The notes: generated from the letters alone by a model not told the origin. Positions 27,791 through 37,350 are shown, counted from the first letter of the stretch. The stretch: DNA of 64,000 nucleotides from Candidatus Binatia bacterium (GCA_026004195.1 BPIQ01000002.1:930585-994584); one strand, 5' to 3'. A program made the numbers and translations.

Positions 27791-28876
27791 TCACGAGGCG
27801 GGGTCGTAAAGCTCGCGGAAACCCGACGGCTCGTGGGGTCCGAAAAAGAGCTGTTCGAGGACGCCGACGCCCTGCCGATTCCCGCACCGAGCGCGGCACA
27901 GGGCCTGAACGTGCCAGTGGAGGGGAGCCGTGGGGTCCACTTCCGAAAGCTCCCATTCCTCGCCGTCGACGACATTGTCCCCGACGAACATCCCGTGACC
28001 CCACTCGGGATGAAGATAGCCGAGGGCCGACATCGAAAACTCGCAGACGGGTTCGAGCTCGATCTCGAGGCGGCCGCGGGACGGCGTGGCAAGCACGAGG
28101 GTAGCGCTCGAGACCCGGCGCGTCCCCTTCCGGAACCCGAGTCGGTAATCGACGGCCGCGCACGACTCCGGCTCCCCGCCCACACGAACGACAGCGCCGC
28201 CCTGGTGCCATCGCCCGCCGCGCTCGTCTTCGTTCACGGCGAAGTGCGTGCACAGGTCCTCGAAATGGACGGGCGCCCAGAGCCAGTAGAACTGGAGCGG
28301 CAGCTCCGGCGCCTCGGGATCTCCGCCGCCCAGCGGGCGGATCCCCCACGAACGATCCCTCGTGCCCCAGAACCTCCCCGGCTCGACCCGAATTTCCCGC
28401 CCACGCAAACCGAGAACGCCGCGTACCGTCGTGTGTTGGGTCATCCGGGAGTAATCGAGAAAGAGGTACCCCTTGTGCTCTCTCCGAAACCTCGGCTCCT
28501 CGATCACGCCGGCCCTGCCCTCGAAGACCAGATCCGCAGAAAGCTGCCACGGGTTCGGCTCCACGAGGACTCGGAGGCGGCGCAGAGGTTCGAGGATCTC
28601 CACCCGGATCGGTCCGACCTGGAGGTCCAGCCGCTCGCGGGTCGCCGCGCGAGACGCCCGGATCGTGCGTTGCCGGCCGTCGTGAAGAACGCTGAAGGCG
28701 GCATCGACGACACCCCGGTTCGGATAAGTCCCGAAGGCCACAGCGAAAAAAACCTCGCCGTCCCGGTCGAACCCGTTGAAAAAAAAGCGGTCGTAAAAAT
28801 TCGAGCTGCGGGTGGACACGAAACCGACCGGTTCCGGCGTCTGGTGAAGCGGGTACTCGTCTCCCTTTCCGATCAT
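27791..28876 (-). CDS. CrtC/tocopherol-cyclase-like lipocalin-type protein
   Basis: The 361-residue protein is beta-rich, with repeated tryptophan and glycine strands: NFYDRFFFNGFD, LSADLVFEGRAGVIEEP, WGTRDRSWGIRP, LPLQFYWLWAPVHFED and HPEWGHGMFVGDN. The RDRSWG block is typical of the DUF7064/7065 or hydroxyneurosporene-synthase-like fold often found beside lipid or terpenoid genes in soil bacteria. Its reaction is unknown. The ATG at 28876 begins the conserved part; the frame extends 123 codons further with non-protein-like content. It is transcribed toward array 3. Confidence 0.72.
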   Translation of the reverse strand: MIGKGDEYPLHQTPEPVGFVSTRSSNFYDRFFFNGFDRDGEVFFAVAFGTYPNRGVVDAAFSVLHDGRQRTIRASRAATRERLDLQVGPIRVEILEPLRRLRVLVEPNPWQLSADLVFEGRAGVIEEPRFRREHKGYLFLDYSRMTQHTTVRGVLGLRGREIRVEPGRFWGTRDRSWGIRPLGGGDPEAPELPLQFYWLWAPVHFEDLCTHFAVNEDERGGRWHQGGAVVRVGGEPESCAAVDYRLGFRKGTRRVSSATLVLATPSRGRLEIELEPVCEFSMSALGYLHPEWGHGMFVGDNVVDGEEWELSEVDPTAPLHWHVQALCRARCGNRQGVGVLEQLFFGPHEPSGFRELYDPAS

Positions 28877-28960
28877 GACGCCCCGTCTAACTCCGAGGAC
28901 GCCGCTTGTACAGCGTGAGGTCCGAATCTGCTCACGGATCCGAGCTTCCCGCTTCTTCCC

Positions 28961-29025
28961 GTCGCCGTTTCGCAAGGCAACCGCGGGGAGTGGAAGCGCG
29001 GTGCGCCGGCACCGAGCCGGCCTGG
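28961..29025 (+). repeat. Imperfect direct repeat, copy 1
   Basis: This stretch aligns to 29111-29175 with shared blocks TTCG, GGCAACCG, GGGAGT, AAGCGCG and CCGAGCCG in the same order and spacing. The copies are about 150 bp apart in an intergenic region. This family is unrelated to the hairpin repeats. Confidence 0.65.
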
Positions 29026-29110
29026 CGTCGTTACTCGCTTCGGCGAATACCTGGCGGCTCCGGGGATTGCTGCGGAAAACCTCCACGCAATCGATTTCTT
29101 TCCATCCGCG

Positions 29111-29175
29111 CCGCCGATTCGGCGGGCAACCGTGGGAGTAAAAGCGCGATACGCTGCCGCCGAGCCGAAAACTGG
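29111..29175 (+). repeat. Imperfect direct repeat, copy 2
   Basis: Second copy of the intergenic repeat at 28961-29025. The rest of 28877-29362 shows no gene; it separates the divergent CrtC-like and LLM oxidoreductase genes. Confidence 0.65.
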
Positions 29176-29362
29176 CCCCGCTCGCATGCGCGTGGGCCAG
29201 CCCGCGAGGCCTTCGAGCCCCCGCCGCCCCTCGGCCGAATCCCACGGCGTATTTGCCGCAGGCGGCCGGCGGCAGTTGCCGGCTCTTTCCCCTCCCCCGA
29301 ACGCGCTTCCTGCCACCCCCTGGAAAGGCAAGACGCTCCGGTGCTAGATAAGGACCCCTCCC

Positions 29363-30322
29363 ATGAAAACGGCCGTTTCACGACGCGAATTTCTCCGCCT
29401 CGCGGGGGTTGCCGCGGCCGGGACCCTGCTCCCCTGGCCCCGCTCGGCCCTAAGCGCGACGCGCCGGATCCGGTTCGGCATCCAGACGCCGCAACAGCAA
29501 GTGACCTACCGCGAAATCCTGGAAGTCTGGAAGGACGCCGACCGACTCGGCTACGATACGGCCTTCGTTTTCGACCACTTCATCCCCATCTTTTCCCAGG
29601 ACACCGGCGGGCCGTGCTTCGAGGGCTGGACGCTCCTCTCGGCGCTGGCGACCGAAACGGAAAAACTCCACCTGGGCGTGCTGGTGACGGGGAACACCTA
29701 CAGGTACCCACCGGTTCTGGCCAAGATGGCCGTGACTCTCGACCACATCAGCAAGGGGCGGCTCATCCTCGGCCTGGGTGCGGGGTGGTTCGAGCTGGAA
29801 CACGAAGCCTACGGCATCCCGTTCTACACGGCCGGCGAACGCGCGAAGCGCCTCGTCGAGGCCGTGGAGCTCATCAAACTCCTCTTCACGCAGAAACGAA
29901 GCAACTACCAGGGCAAGTACTACCGGCTCCAGGATGCGCCCTTCTCGCCCAAATCGGTCCAGAAACCGTATCCGCCGATCCTCATCGGTGGCATGGGCCC
30001 GAAGGTGATCCAGCCGCTCGCCGCGAAACACGCCGATATCTGGCACTTCTTCGCGGACGGGGGCCCCTCCGAGGCACGAGCCGTCAACGAGCGTTTCGAT
30101 GCCCTGTGTAGAAAGGTAGGCCGGAACCCCGCCGAGGTCGAACGGGCAATCTTCCTCCGTTCGGCGAAACTCGAAGGGGAAAGCTCCGCCGCGACGGTGG
30201 AAACCGTGAAGGCATACGTCGATGCCGGGGTGCAGCATTTCATCGTCTCCCTGCGGCCGCCCTACAACCGCGATCTCGTCCGGCGGTTCGCCGAGGAGGT
30301 CGTCCCGAGCTTCCGAAGCTGA
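29363..30322 (+). CDS. LLM-class (luciferase-like) oxidoreductase with Tat signal
   Basis: The 319-residue protein starts with a twin-arginine signal (SRREFLRLAG) and a hydrophobic stretch ending SALSA, then a bacterial-luciferase-like TIM barrel. It has IRFGIQTPQQQ, FVFDHFIP, GVLVTGNTYRYPPVLAKMA, ISKGRLILGLGAGW and PPILIGGMGPK. These features fit F420- or FMN-dependent LLM oxidoreductases. Export of a flavin-type LLM enzyme by Tat is uncommon and would fit folding with its cofactor in the cytoplasm. The start is fixed by the signal peptide. Confidence 0.87.
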   Translation: MKTAVSRREFLRLAGVAAAGTLLPWPRSALSATRRIRFGIQTPQQQVTYREILEVWKDADRLGYDTAFVFDHFIPIFSQDTGGPCFEGWTLLSALATETEKLHLGVLVTGNTYRYPPVLAKMAVTLDHISKGRLILGLGAGWFELEHEAYGIPFYTAGERAKRLVEAVELIKLLFTQKRSNYQGKYYRLQDAPFSPKSVQKPYPPILIGGMGPKVIQPLAAKHADIWHFFADGGPSEARAVNERFDALCRKVGRNPAEVERAIFLRSAKLEGESSAATVETVKAYVDAGVQHFIVSLRPPYNRDLVRRFAEEVVPSFRS

Positions 30323-30788
30323 AGAGTTCCGTCGGGTTCCACCGGGGATGTTTTTCGACTGCTTCGGAGGCCAGTTGCCACGATCTTCGTGGCCCGAGTC
30401 TCCAAGCAGCCTCAATTCCGTGCCCGGCGAGAAGACCCAAAGAGAGCGCGACCGAGTCGCCGGTAGCTCGGCAAGGACGAGCCGGAGGGCCAACGCTCTC
30501 GGCCGAAGGCGGCCTCGCGGGGCCCTGCGCCGCAGCTCGCCGGGGGCGCCATGGGGTCGCGGCGAACGAAGGCTGCTGCGCGGGTGCCCTGGGCCCGGAT
30601 TGCGGGGGCGGCACCCCCGGGTTGACGCCCTGCCTCGTCTTCCACTAGCGTGAAACCGTGCCCCTCTTGCGGAAAGGCGCCAAAGAAGGTCAAATCGGGG
30701 AGCGAATTTGGACTTCTAAGGTCGACGATCCGGGACGAGGCAGGTCGGCTCTTGCGCCGGCGCCGCCGAGCCCGGGAAGGTGAACGCC
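30323..30788. other. Intergenic, no supported gene
   Basis: This 466-bp stretch lies between the LLM oxidoreductase and the sulfite/nitrite reductase. One frame from 30650 begins with a CPSCG zinc-ribbon-like motif but continues into arginine-rich sequence across the reductase gene, so I do not call it. The promoter of the reductase gene should lie here. Confidence 0.5.
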
Positions 30789-33089
30789 ATGGCACTCACC
30801 TGGAAAGAGAAACTTGCCGACCGCATGGACCCCGATCTCGCGCGGGAGATCGACGTCTACGAGATGCAGCTCGAGCTCAAGCGACAGGGCAAGGTCGACG
30901 ACAAACTCTTCGCCGAAACGAGATTGCGCCGGGGCGTTTACGGACAGCGCTACGACAGCGGTCTCCGGCACGACGGGGTGGCGGAGCGGGAGCTTCGGTA
31001 TCCGTGCGGGAGCCTCACCAAGGGCCCTGACACGATCTGGGACGCTCCGGGCATGCAGCGGATCAAGATTCCTTTCGGCGGTCTCACGGCCGAGCAGCTC
31101 GAAGTTCTCGCCGACCTGGCCGAAGAGTACTCCGACGGCATCGCCCACGTGACGACCCGGCAGGACATCCAGCTCCATTACGTCCACATCGACGACACGC
31201 CCACGATCATGCGGCGGCTCGCCGCCGTCGGCATCACGACCCGCGAAGCGTGCGGCAACTCGGTCCGCAACGTCACGGCTTGTCCCATTGCCGGCGTTTG
31301 CCGTGAGGAGACCTTCGACGTGACGCCGTACGCGAAAGCGACGTCGCGCTTTCTCCTGGGGCACCCGGATACGCAGGATTTGGGACGTAAGTTCAAGATT
31401 GCCTTCTCGGGTTGCAAGCACAACGCGTGCGGTCTCGTCACGCTCCACGACCTGGGCTTCGTCGCGAGGGTCCGGCACGAGCAGGGGGTGGAAAAGCGAG
31501 GGTTCGAGGTCTACGTCGGCGGCGGTCTCGGAGCCGTGCCGTACCAGGCAAAGCTCTTCGACGAGTTCGTGACCGAGGACGAAATCCTGCCCCTCTCGCA
31601 GGCGATTTGCAGGGTTTTCGCCCGACTGGGCGAAAAGCGAAACCGGGCCCGGGCGAGGCTCAAGTTCCTCGTGGCGAAACTCGGGCTCGAGGAGTTCCGC
31701 CGCCTCGTTCTGGAAGAACGAAAGATTCTGCCTCCCGACGAAAGGTGGACAGCGTACCTGAAAGACCTTCCCCACTACCGCGAGACGCCCTCGAGACCGC
31801 CGCGGTCGCTCGACGGCGCAGCCCTACCCGAAGGGTTCGAGGATTGGTTCAGGACCAACGTCTACCGGCAGCGGCAGCCGGGCTACGCCGTCGCGACCGT
31901 CACGCTGCCTCTCGGGGACATCACGTCCTGGCAGCTCCGGCAGCTCGCCGACATCGCGCGTCGGTACTCGGGGGACAACATCCGCACCACGGTCGAGCAG
32001 AACATCGTCCTGCGTTGGGTTCCCGAGGCGGACCTGCCGAGCCTCTACGAAGACCTCCGCGCAATCGGCCTCGGCGAAGGTGGCGCGTCGACGATCGTGG
32101 ACGTCGTGGCTTGCCCCGGCACGGACACGTGCAAGCTCGGTATCGCTTCTTCCCGCGGCCTCGCGGCGGTTCTGCGCCGCCGGCTGCAGGAGCGCTCCCA
32201 CGAGCTCGACGAAGCCATCCGTGGGCTTCACATCAAGATCAGCGGCTGCTTCAACGCCTGCGGACAGCATCACATCTGCGACCTCGGATTCTACGGCGTG
32301 AGCCGGAACGTCCGGGGCACCACCGTACCCCATTTCCAGGTCGTCCTCGGTGGGCAGTGGGAGGAGAACGCGGCGACCTACGGGCTCGCGATCGGTGCGG
32401 TTCCCTCCAAGCGCATCCCCGAGGTCGTCGACCGCCTGTCCGAACGTTACCTCCGCGAGCGGCAACACGGCGAAACCTTCCAGTCTTTCATCCGCCGGAT
32501 CGGGAAAAAGGCCGTCAAGGACATGCTCGAAGACCTGACGCAGGTCCCGCCGTACGAGGAGGATCGCTCGTACTACTCCGACTGGGGCGACCCGCGGGAG
32601 TTCACGATCGGCGACATGGGAAAGGGCGAGTGTGCGGGCGAGGTCGTTTCGCTCTTCGAGTTCGAGATCCAGGCGGCGGAACGGCTCGTTTTCGAGGCTC
32701 AGCTGCATCTGGAGGCCGGGGACATCCAGAAAGCCGACGAGACGGCCTATCGGGCGATGCTCCAGGCGGCCAAGGCACTCGTCCGCACCCAGTACCTCGA
32801 CGTACGAGACGAACCCGACGCGATCGTCGAGGAATTCCGGACGCGCTTCTACGACACCCGGCTCTTCTGGGACAAGTATGCCGGGGGCAAGTTCGCCCAC
32901 TACCTGTTCCATCGCCACGAGGACCGGCCCCGCAGCTATACTCCCGAAAAAGCCCACCATCTGGTCGAAGAAGCCAACCTGTTCGTGGAGGCGGCGCACG
33001 CCTGCCGAGCGCGTATGCTCGAGCGGTCGGGCAGAGAAACTCCCGCGGCCTCGGGAGGCCACGAACAGGTGGTCGAACTCAAGCTCTGA
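30789..33089 (+). CDS. Ferredoxin-type nitrite/sulfite reductase with C-terminal HEPN-like domain
   Basis: The 766-residue protein contains two ferredoxin-like half domains (ITTREACGNSVRNVTACP; CNFSGC-type FSGCKHNACG) and the sirohaem/4Fe-4S ligand set. The latter is C-x5-C (CPGTDTC near residue 442) and C-x3-C (CFNAC near 487). It reduces nitrite or sulfite by six electrons in the cytoplasm. Beyond about residue 600 is an additional helical region with A..AMLQAAKALVR and FHRHED, resembling a HEPN domain. That region is absent from standard enzymes of about 550-600 residues. ATG 30789 has AAGG eight bases upstream; a GTG at 30780 is possible. Confidence 0.9.
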   Translation: MALTWKEKLADRMDPDLAREIDVYEMQLELKRQGKVDDKLFAETRLRRGVYGQRYDSGLRHDGVAERELRYPCGSLTKGPDTIWDAPGMQRIKIPFGGLTAEQLEVLADLAEEYSDGIAHVTTRQDIQLHYVHIDDTPTIMRRLAAVGITTREACGNSVRNVTACPIAGVCREETFDVTPYAKATSRFLLGHPDTQDLGRKFKIAFSGCKHNACGLVTLHDLGFVARVRHEQGVEKRGFEVYVGGGLGAVPYQAKLFDEFVTEDEILPLSQAICRVFARLGEKRNRARARLKFLVAKLGLEEFRRLVLEERKILPPDERWTAYLKDLPHYRETPSRPPRSLDGAALPEGFEDWFRTNVYRQRQPGYAVATVTLPLGDITSWQLRQLADIARRYSGDNIRTTVEQNIVLRWVPEADLPSLYEDLRAIGLGEGGASTIVDVVACPGTDTCKLGIASSRGLAAVLRRRLQERSHELDEAIRGLHIKISGCFNACGQHHICDLGFYGVSRNVRGTTVPHFQVVLGGQWEENAATYGLAIGAVPSKRIPEVVDRLSERYLRERQHGETFQSFIRRIGKKAVKDMLEDLTQVPPYEEDRSYYSDWGDPREFTIGDMGKGECAGEVVSLFEFEIQAAERLVFEAQLHLEAGDIQKADETAYRAMLQAAKALVRTQYLDVRDEPDAIVEEFRTRFYDTRLFWDKYAGGKFAHYLFHRHEDRPRSYTPEKAHHLVEEANLFVEAAHACRARMLERSGRETPAASGGHEQVVELKL

Positions 33090-33107
33090 GGACGGCCGCG
33101 GAGTGGC

Positions 33108-33698
33108 ATGGACCTTTACCGCATCGGGTTCAAGTTTCTGGCCCAAGTTTCCGGCGATCTCGACCTCGAAGAACTCATCCCCGTCTTTCACCGCTGGATC
33201 CAGACGAGTGCGGTGGACGGCCTCCTGATCGACGTCGCCAACTACGCGCACGTTCACCATGGTCCGGGCGTCATGCTGATCGCCCACGAAGGCCATTACG
33301 CGACCGACCTCCGGCGAGGGCGTTTCGGTCTGCAGTACGAGCGAAAGCGGCCGATGACCGGGAGTCTCGAGGAAAGGTTCCTGACCGTCTGCCGCACCAC
33401 GCTCCGTGCCTGCGCCCGTCTCGAAGGAGAGCCGGAGCTCGAGGGGAGGGTCCGCTTCCCCGGAAACGAACTGTGGGTCTGGGCGATCGACCGTCTCTGG
33501 GCTCCCAACACGGAAGAGACTTTCTCCCGTCTACGGCCGGTTCTCTCGGGTCTCCTCGAAAGGCTCTATCCGGGAGCCGATCTCGAGATCGAAAGGGAGC
33601 CCGACCCTCGAGAACCTTTTCTCCTCGGTGTGAAGGCGTCCGAGAGCGTCCCGGTGGCGGAACTTTTGCGACGCATCTCCCCGAACGGCGCCGCCTAG
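33108..33698 (+). CDS. Conserved protein of unknown function, linked to sulfite/nitrite reductase
   Basis: The 196-residue protein begins 18 bp after the reductase stop and is surely in its operon. It has no signal peptide or membrane segment. It shows IPVFHRWIQTSAVDGLLIDVANYAHVH at residues 24-50, then GPGVMLIAHEG, then an acidic helical C-terminal half. I do not recognise the family. The conserved HH and aspartate pattern could bind a cofactor or serve electron transfer or maturation of the sirohaem enzyme; this is inference from position only. Confidence 0.8.
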   Translation: MDLYRIGFKFLAQVSGDLDLEELIPVFHRWIQTSAVDGLLIDVANYAHVHHGPGVMLIAHEGHYATDLRRGRFGLQYERKRPMTGSLEERFLTVCRTTLRACARLEGEPELEGRVRFPGNELWVWAIDRLWAPNTEETFSRLRPVLSGLLERLYPGADLEIEREPDPREPFLLGVKASESVPVAELLRRISPNGAA

Positions 33699-33699
33699 G

Positions 33700-33716
33700 C
33701 CCGGGCTCCGCCCGGC
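33700..33716 (+). terminator. GC hairpin between convergent genes, possible bidirectional terminator
   Basis: CCGGGC-TCC-GCCCGG (33701-33715) forms a perfect 6-bp stem just after the stop of the reductase-linked gene and before the convergent CobW-type gene. There is no T-tract immediately after it. Confidence 0.3.
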
Positions 33717-33746
33717 ACACTCTCCGGGGCGTTTCGACCCGCCGCG

Positions 33747-34634
33747 TCAGGCTTTTTTCCGGAAAATCGCCACGAGTCGACCCACGAGTTCCGGGGGGGC
33801 CTCTACGTCCGCCGGGCGAGCCTCGACCCGCGGCCCCACGCCCTGTACCACGTACGTCGTACTACCGAAACGAGCGAACCCCTTGAGCCGGAGGGCTCCC
33901 AGGTTCGCCAGCTCCTGGCAGAGACCCTCGGGTCCGGTCGCCCGGGGCGCCGGAATCTCGAGAGCTTCGAAAACGTCGTGGCGATGATCGGAGAGCGCGG
34001 TCGGCACCGCACGGCGCCGCTCGCGAACACCGCCGGGGTCCGGAGGGAAGAGAAGAGCCGGATCGACCGCCGCGTGCACCGCACGCACGATCGGAGCCTC
34101 GGGTTCGAGAGTGCGAAGCTTTCGTTCGATTTCCGGGATCGTTTCGGCCGGGACGAGATCGAGCTTGTTGAGAAGCAGGAGGTCGGCCGAGGTCACCTGG
34201 TCCTCGAAGGTACCCTCGAGCTCGCGGCCGGCACGAACCTGTTCCGCGTCGACGACGACCACGGCGACGTCGTCACCGACCCACTGCCTTACGGGGTCGC
34301 GCCAGAGGTGGAGCTGGGTGTCGCCCGGAAGAGCGACGCCGGACGTTTCGATCACGATCCTGTCCGGGGCCACTTCCCGGCGGAGCATCTCGAGAGTGTC
34401 CACGAGCTCGCTCGAAAGCTGGCAGCACACGCAGCCTCCGGCGAGCTCCACGTAAGCCTGCGCCCCCTGTCCCAGGAGCGCCTGGTCGATGCCGAGCTCG
34501 CCGAACTCGTTCGAGATCACGGCGAGCTTCGCACCTTCCTCCTGTGCCGCGCGGAGCAGGTGCCGCACGAGCGTCGTTTTTCCCGAGCCGAGAAAACCCG
34601 AGACGACCAGGACGGGGATCTTTTTCGTGTCCAC
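33747..34634 (-). CDS. CobW/P47K-type GTP-binding metallochaperone (G3E family)
   Basis: The 295-residue GTPase has Walker A GFLGSGKTTLVRHLL near residue 14, a zinc/cobalt-type CxCC motif (GGCVCCQLSSE near residue 69), ETSGVALPG switch and NKLD base-recognition motif near residue 154. A short CobW C-terminal domain follows. The family inserts metals such as zinc, cobalt or nickel into target proteins. The GTG at 34634 begins the family homology; the frame runs on upstream without it. No metal-regulatory (Zur) site is obvious upstream. Confidence 0.86.
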   Translation of the reverse strand: MDTKKIPVLVVSGFLGSGKTTLVRHLLRAAQEEGAKLAVISNEFGELGIDQALLGQGAQAYVELAGGCVCCQLSSELVDTLEMLRREVAPDRIVIETSGVALPGDTQLHLWRDPVRQWVGDDVAVVVVDAEQVRAGRELEGTFEDQVTSADLLLLNKLDLVPAETIPEIERKLRTLEPEAPIVRAVHAAVDPALLFPPDPGGVRERRRAVPTALSDHRHDVFEALEIPAPRATGPEGLCQELANLGALRLKGFARFGSTTYVVQGVGPRVEARPADVEAPPELVGRLVAIFRKKA

Positions 34635-34974
34635 GACGGGAACTATAGGCCGGAACCGACGCGGGAGGAACCTGCGGCGCCGTGAACCGGGGCAGACCGC
34701 CGGACGGTGCCTTTTCGGTCGTCGCCGAGTGTGAGAACCCTGTGCCTCGTCGTGAACGAGCACGCTGTTCCACGAAATTCGCACGAAAGCTCGCGCCCTT
34801 GCGCCGCCCACCACCGGTTGGGCGCTGCACGTGGCGGCAGGCGCGCCGCACCGAACCGGGGCGTGCCTCGCTGCGGCTTGCGGCGTGCGAGTGATTCCGT
34901 GGCCTTGACAGACTATGGGTCGGAAGGGCCACACTCTTGCCGTCGCCGGCATCTTGCTTTCGAGAAGGGATGGT
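34635..34974. other. Divergent intergenic region
   Basis: This 340-bp region lies between the divergently transcribed CobW-type GTPase and msrP. A TTGACA hexamer occurs at 34905-34910, but I cannot place a convincing -10 box at the right distance. No gene is supported. Confidence 0.4.
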
Positions 34975-35950
34975 ATGCTTCTCAAATCCTCCAGATTTCC
35001 GGAACCCCCTGCCCGGGAAATCACCGACGAACGACTTTTCCTGGACCGTCGTGCTTTCCTGCGGCAGACGGCCGGTGCACTGGCTGCCGTGGCGTCGTTC
35101 GACCTGACGTCTTGCCGGAAGAAAGCGAACCATGCCGGCCCCCCCCGCGTCCTGCCCCGGCTCGAGGCGAGCAAGAACCCTCGATACTCGGTCTCCGACG
35201 AACCGACGAGTTTCGAGGACGCCACCACGTACAACAACTTCTACGAGTTCGGCGCCGACAAGACGAGCTCCCTCGAGGAAAGCGCACCTGCTGCGCACCG
35301 ATCCGTGGTCCGTGGTCGTGGACGGAGAAGTCTCCCGCCCCCGCACGTTCGGGGTGGAGGACCTGCTGCGGCGTTTCCCCCTCGAGGAGCGAATCTACCG
35401 TTTTCGCTGCGTGGAGGCGTGGTCCATGGTCGTACCCTGGGTCGGGTTTCCCTTCCGCGATCTCGCGAACCTGGTGGAGCCGACCTCCAGGGCTCGTTTC
35501 GTGGAGTTCCGGACGCTCTACGACCCGGAACAGATGCCGCGCCAGCGGTGGCCGGTTCTCGAATGGCCGTACCGAGAAGGGCTCCGCATCGACGAAGCGT
35601 TCCACCCGCTCACGCTCGTCGTCCTGGGAATGTACGGCCGCGTGCTTCCCAACCAGAACGGCGCGCCCGTCCGAATCGTCGTCCCGTGGAAGTACGGCTT
35701 CAAAAGCATCAAATCGATCGTCCGGATTCGATTCGTGCGCGAGCAACCACGCACGAGCTGGAACGTGGCAGCCCCGCACGAGTACGGTTTCTACGCGAAC
35801 GTGAACCCGGACGTGCCCCACCCGCGGTGGAGCCAGAAGTACGAACGCCGCCTGGGGGAGCTCGGAAGGCGTCCCACTCTTCCTTTCAACGGGTACGCGG
35901 AAGAGGTGGCTCACCTCTACCGGGGCATGGATCTCCGCCGCTACTTCTGA
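34975..35950 (+). pseudogene. msrP: MsrP-like molybdopterin sulfoxide reductase subunit, frameshifted
   Basis: The N-terminal frame gives a Tat signal (DRRAFLRQTAG), then [20 protein letters not shown] and [11 protein letters not shown]. The C-terminal frame begins [15 protein letters not shown] and continues with [19 protein letters not shown] (cysteine ligand to molybdenum), [13 protein letters not shown] and [13 protein letters not shown]. It ends [20 protein letters not shown]. This is the periplasmic methionine-sulfoxide reductase subunit MsrP/YedY. The frame changes at an AAA run near 35278-35281 with one base too many. The membrane partner MsrQ is not adjacent. The ATG at 34975 is preceded by AAGG. 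Confidence 0.88.
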
Positions 35951-36138
35951 GGGCGGCGCCTGAGCTGCGGGTCCGCCCGTAAACACGACTTCCCGAGAAC
36001 GGGTCTGACTGCTACGGGCAATCTATCTTCCCGGAGCCGCAAGGCGGGGTTTTGCCGAGAAGAGACCGCGCTCCGGGCCCCGCCGGAAAGGAGAACCCGA
36101 CTCGCTCCTCGAGAAAATCGCGATCCTGCGAGGCGACC

Positions 36139-37335
36139 TCAGGCGGCCTTGCGAGCTCCGACCAGCGCCGCGAGCGCTTCCGAAAGACCGTCCACGGTCA
36201 AGGGAAACATGGGAAAGAGCCGGCGGACGATGCGGCAAGTGTGGGAGCCGTCCCAGTAGGGAGGTGGGTCCGGGTTGAGCCAGACCACCCGGTCGAAGTG
36301 CTCGAGGATGCGCCTGAGCCAGACGATCCCGGGAGTCGGCGAGGTGCGTCTCGGGTCGATGTTCCCGTAAGGCTCGAGGAGTTCCGCGGGGTGCATGGAA
36401 GCATCGCCGACCACGACGACCTTCCACCGGGAGTCGAGCCGCCGGAGGATGTCGCCCGTCGGCACCTCGTCGAGCCTCGACATGCGGGCGCGGCGATACA
36501 CGGAGTCGTAGATGCAGTTGTGGAAGTAGTACGCTTCGAACGCCCGCAGGCTACGCTCGTTCGACAGCGCCGTGAGAAGGCGGCTCACGGCTTCGTGGTA
36601 GGGATCCATCGTGCCGCCCACGTCCATCAAAAGAAGTACGCGGACGTTGTTCCGCCGGGGAGGACGGAAGACGAGCTCGATTTCCCCGGCGTTCCGGCAG
36701 GTCTCGTCGATCGTCTCGTCGAGGTCGAGCTCCGTCGCTTCCCCGAAGCGGGTGAGCTGCCGGAGTCTGCGAAGCGAGACCCGGATCTGCCGGACGTCGA
36801 ACGCGACATCGGTCCGGTAGTCGCGGAACCGCCGCTCTTCCGCGACCTTCATGGCCGAACGGCCCCGGCTCCGCCCTCCCACGCGAATCCCGGTCGGATG
36901 TTCACCCCCGTGTCCGAACGGAGAAGTCCCGCCCGTGCCGACCCAGCGGTTTCCGCCGTCGTGTCGCTCCGACTGACGTTCCAGAGTCTCGAGAAAGCGC
37001 CGCAAGAGCTCGTCCTGCCCGAGCTCTTCGAGTCTCGCCCGCTCCTCGGGCGTGAGCTCGCGAAAGTTCTTCGGATCGCGCAGCCAGGCGAGCACTTCCT
37101 CGGTCACTTCCTCGCCGAACGCACCCTCCACCCCCCGGAAGACCCGGGCGAAGACCCGGTCGTACGCGTCGAAGTAGGCTTCGCTCTTCACGAGGCAGGC
37201 GCGCCCCAGGTGGTAGAAGCGCAGGAGGCTCGAGCCGTGGAGGCCTTTCTCGAGCGCCTCGAGGAAAGTCCGCCACTCCTGGATCCCGACCGGAACCCCT
37301 TCCCTCCTGAGCCCGTAGAACAGGTCGAGGAACAC
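36139..37335 (-). CDS. VWA domain protein (CoxE-like)
   Basis: The 398-residue protein has a CoxE-like N-terminal region (LFYGLRREGVPVGIQEW) and a C-terminal von Willebrand A domain. Its metal-ion site is LLLMDVGGTMDP near residue 239, a DxGxT form of the DxSxS MIDAS motif. Such proteins pair with MoxR-type AAA ATPases in metalloenzyme assembly or protein remodelling. The MoxR-type gene lies 15 bp upstream in the same direction, so both are one operon. The client protein is not evident nearby. Confidence 0.86.
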   Translation of the reverse strand: MFLDLFYGLRREGVPVGIQEWRTFLEALEKGLHGSSLLRFYHLGRACLVKSEAYFDAYDRVFARVFRGVEGAFGEEVTEEVLAWLRDPKNFRELTPEERARLEELGQDELLRRFLETLERQSERHDGGNRWVGTGGTSPFGHGGEHPTGIRVGGRSRGRSAMKVAEERRFRDYRTDVAFDVRQIRVSLRRLRQLTRFGEATELDLDETIDETCRNAGEIELVFRPPRRNNVRVLLLMDVGGTMDPYHEAVSRLLTALSNERSLRAFEAYYFHNCIYDSVYRRARMSRLDEVPTGDILRRLDSRWKVVVVGDASMHPAELLEPYGNIDPRRTSPTPGIVWLRRILEHFDRVVWLNPDPPPYWDGSHTCRIVRRLFPMFPLTVDGLSEALAALVGARKAA

Positions 37336-37350
37336 GAAGCTCCCCGCAGT

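Noticed and set aside
30650-31030. A small open frame starting with a CPSCG zinc-ribbon motif
   Set aside because: It runs into arginine-rich sequence overlapping the well-supported reductase gene; the motif alone is not enough.
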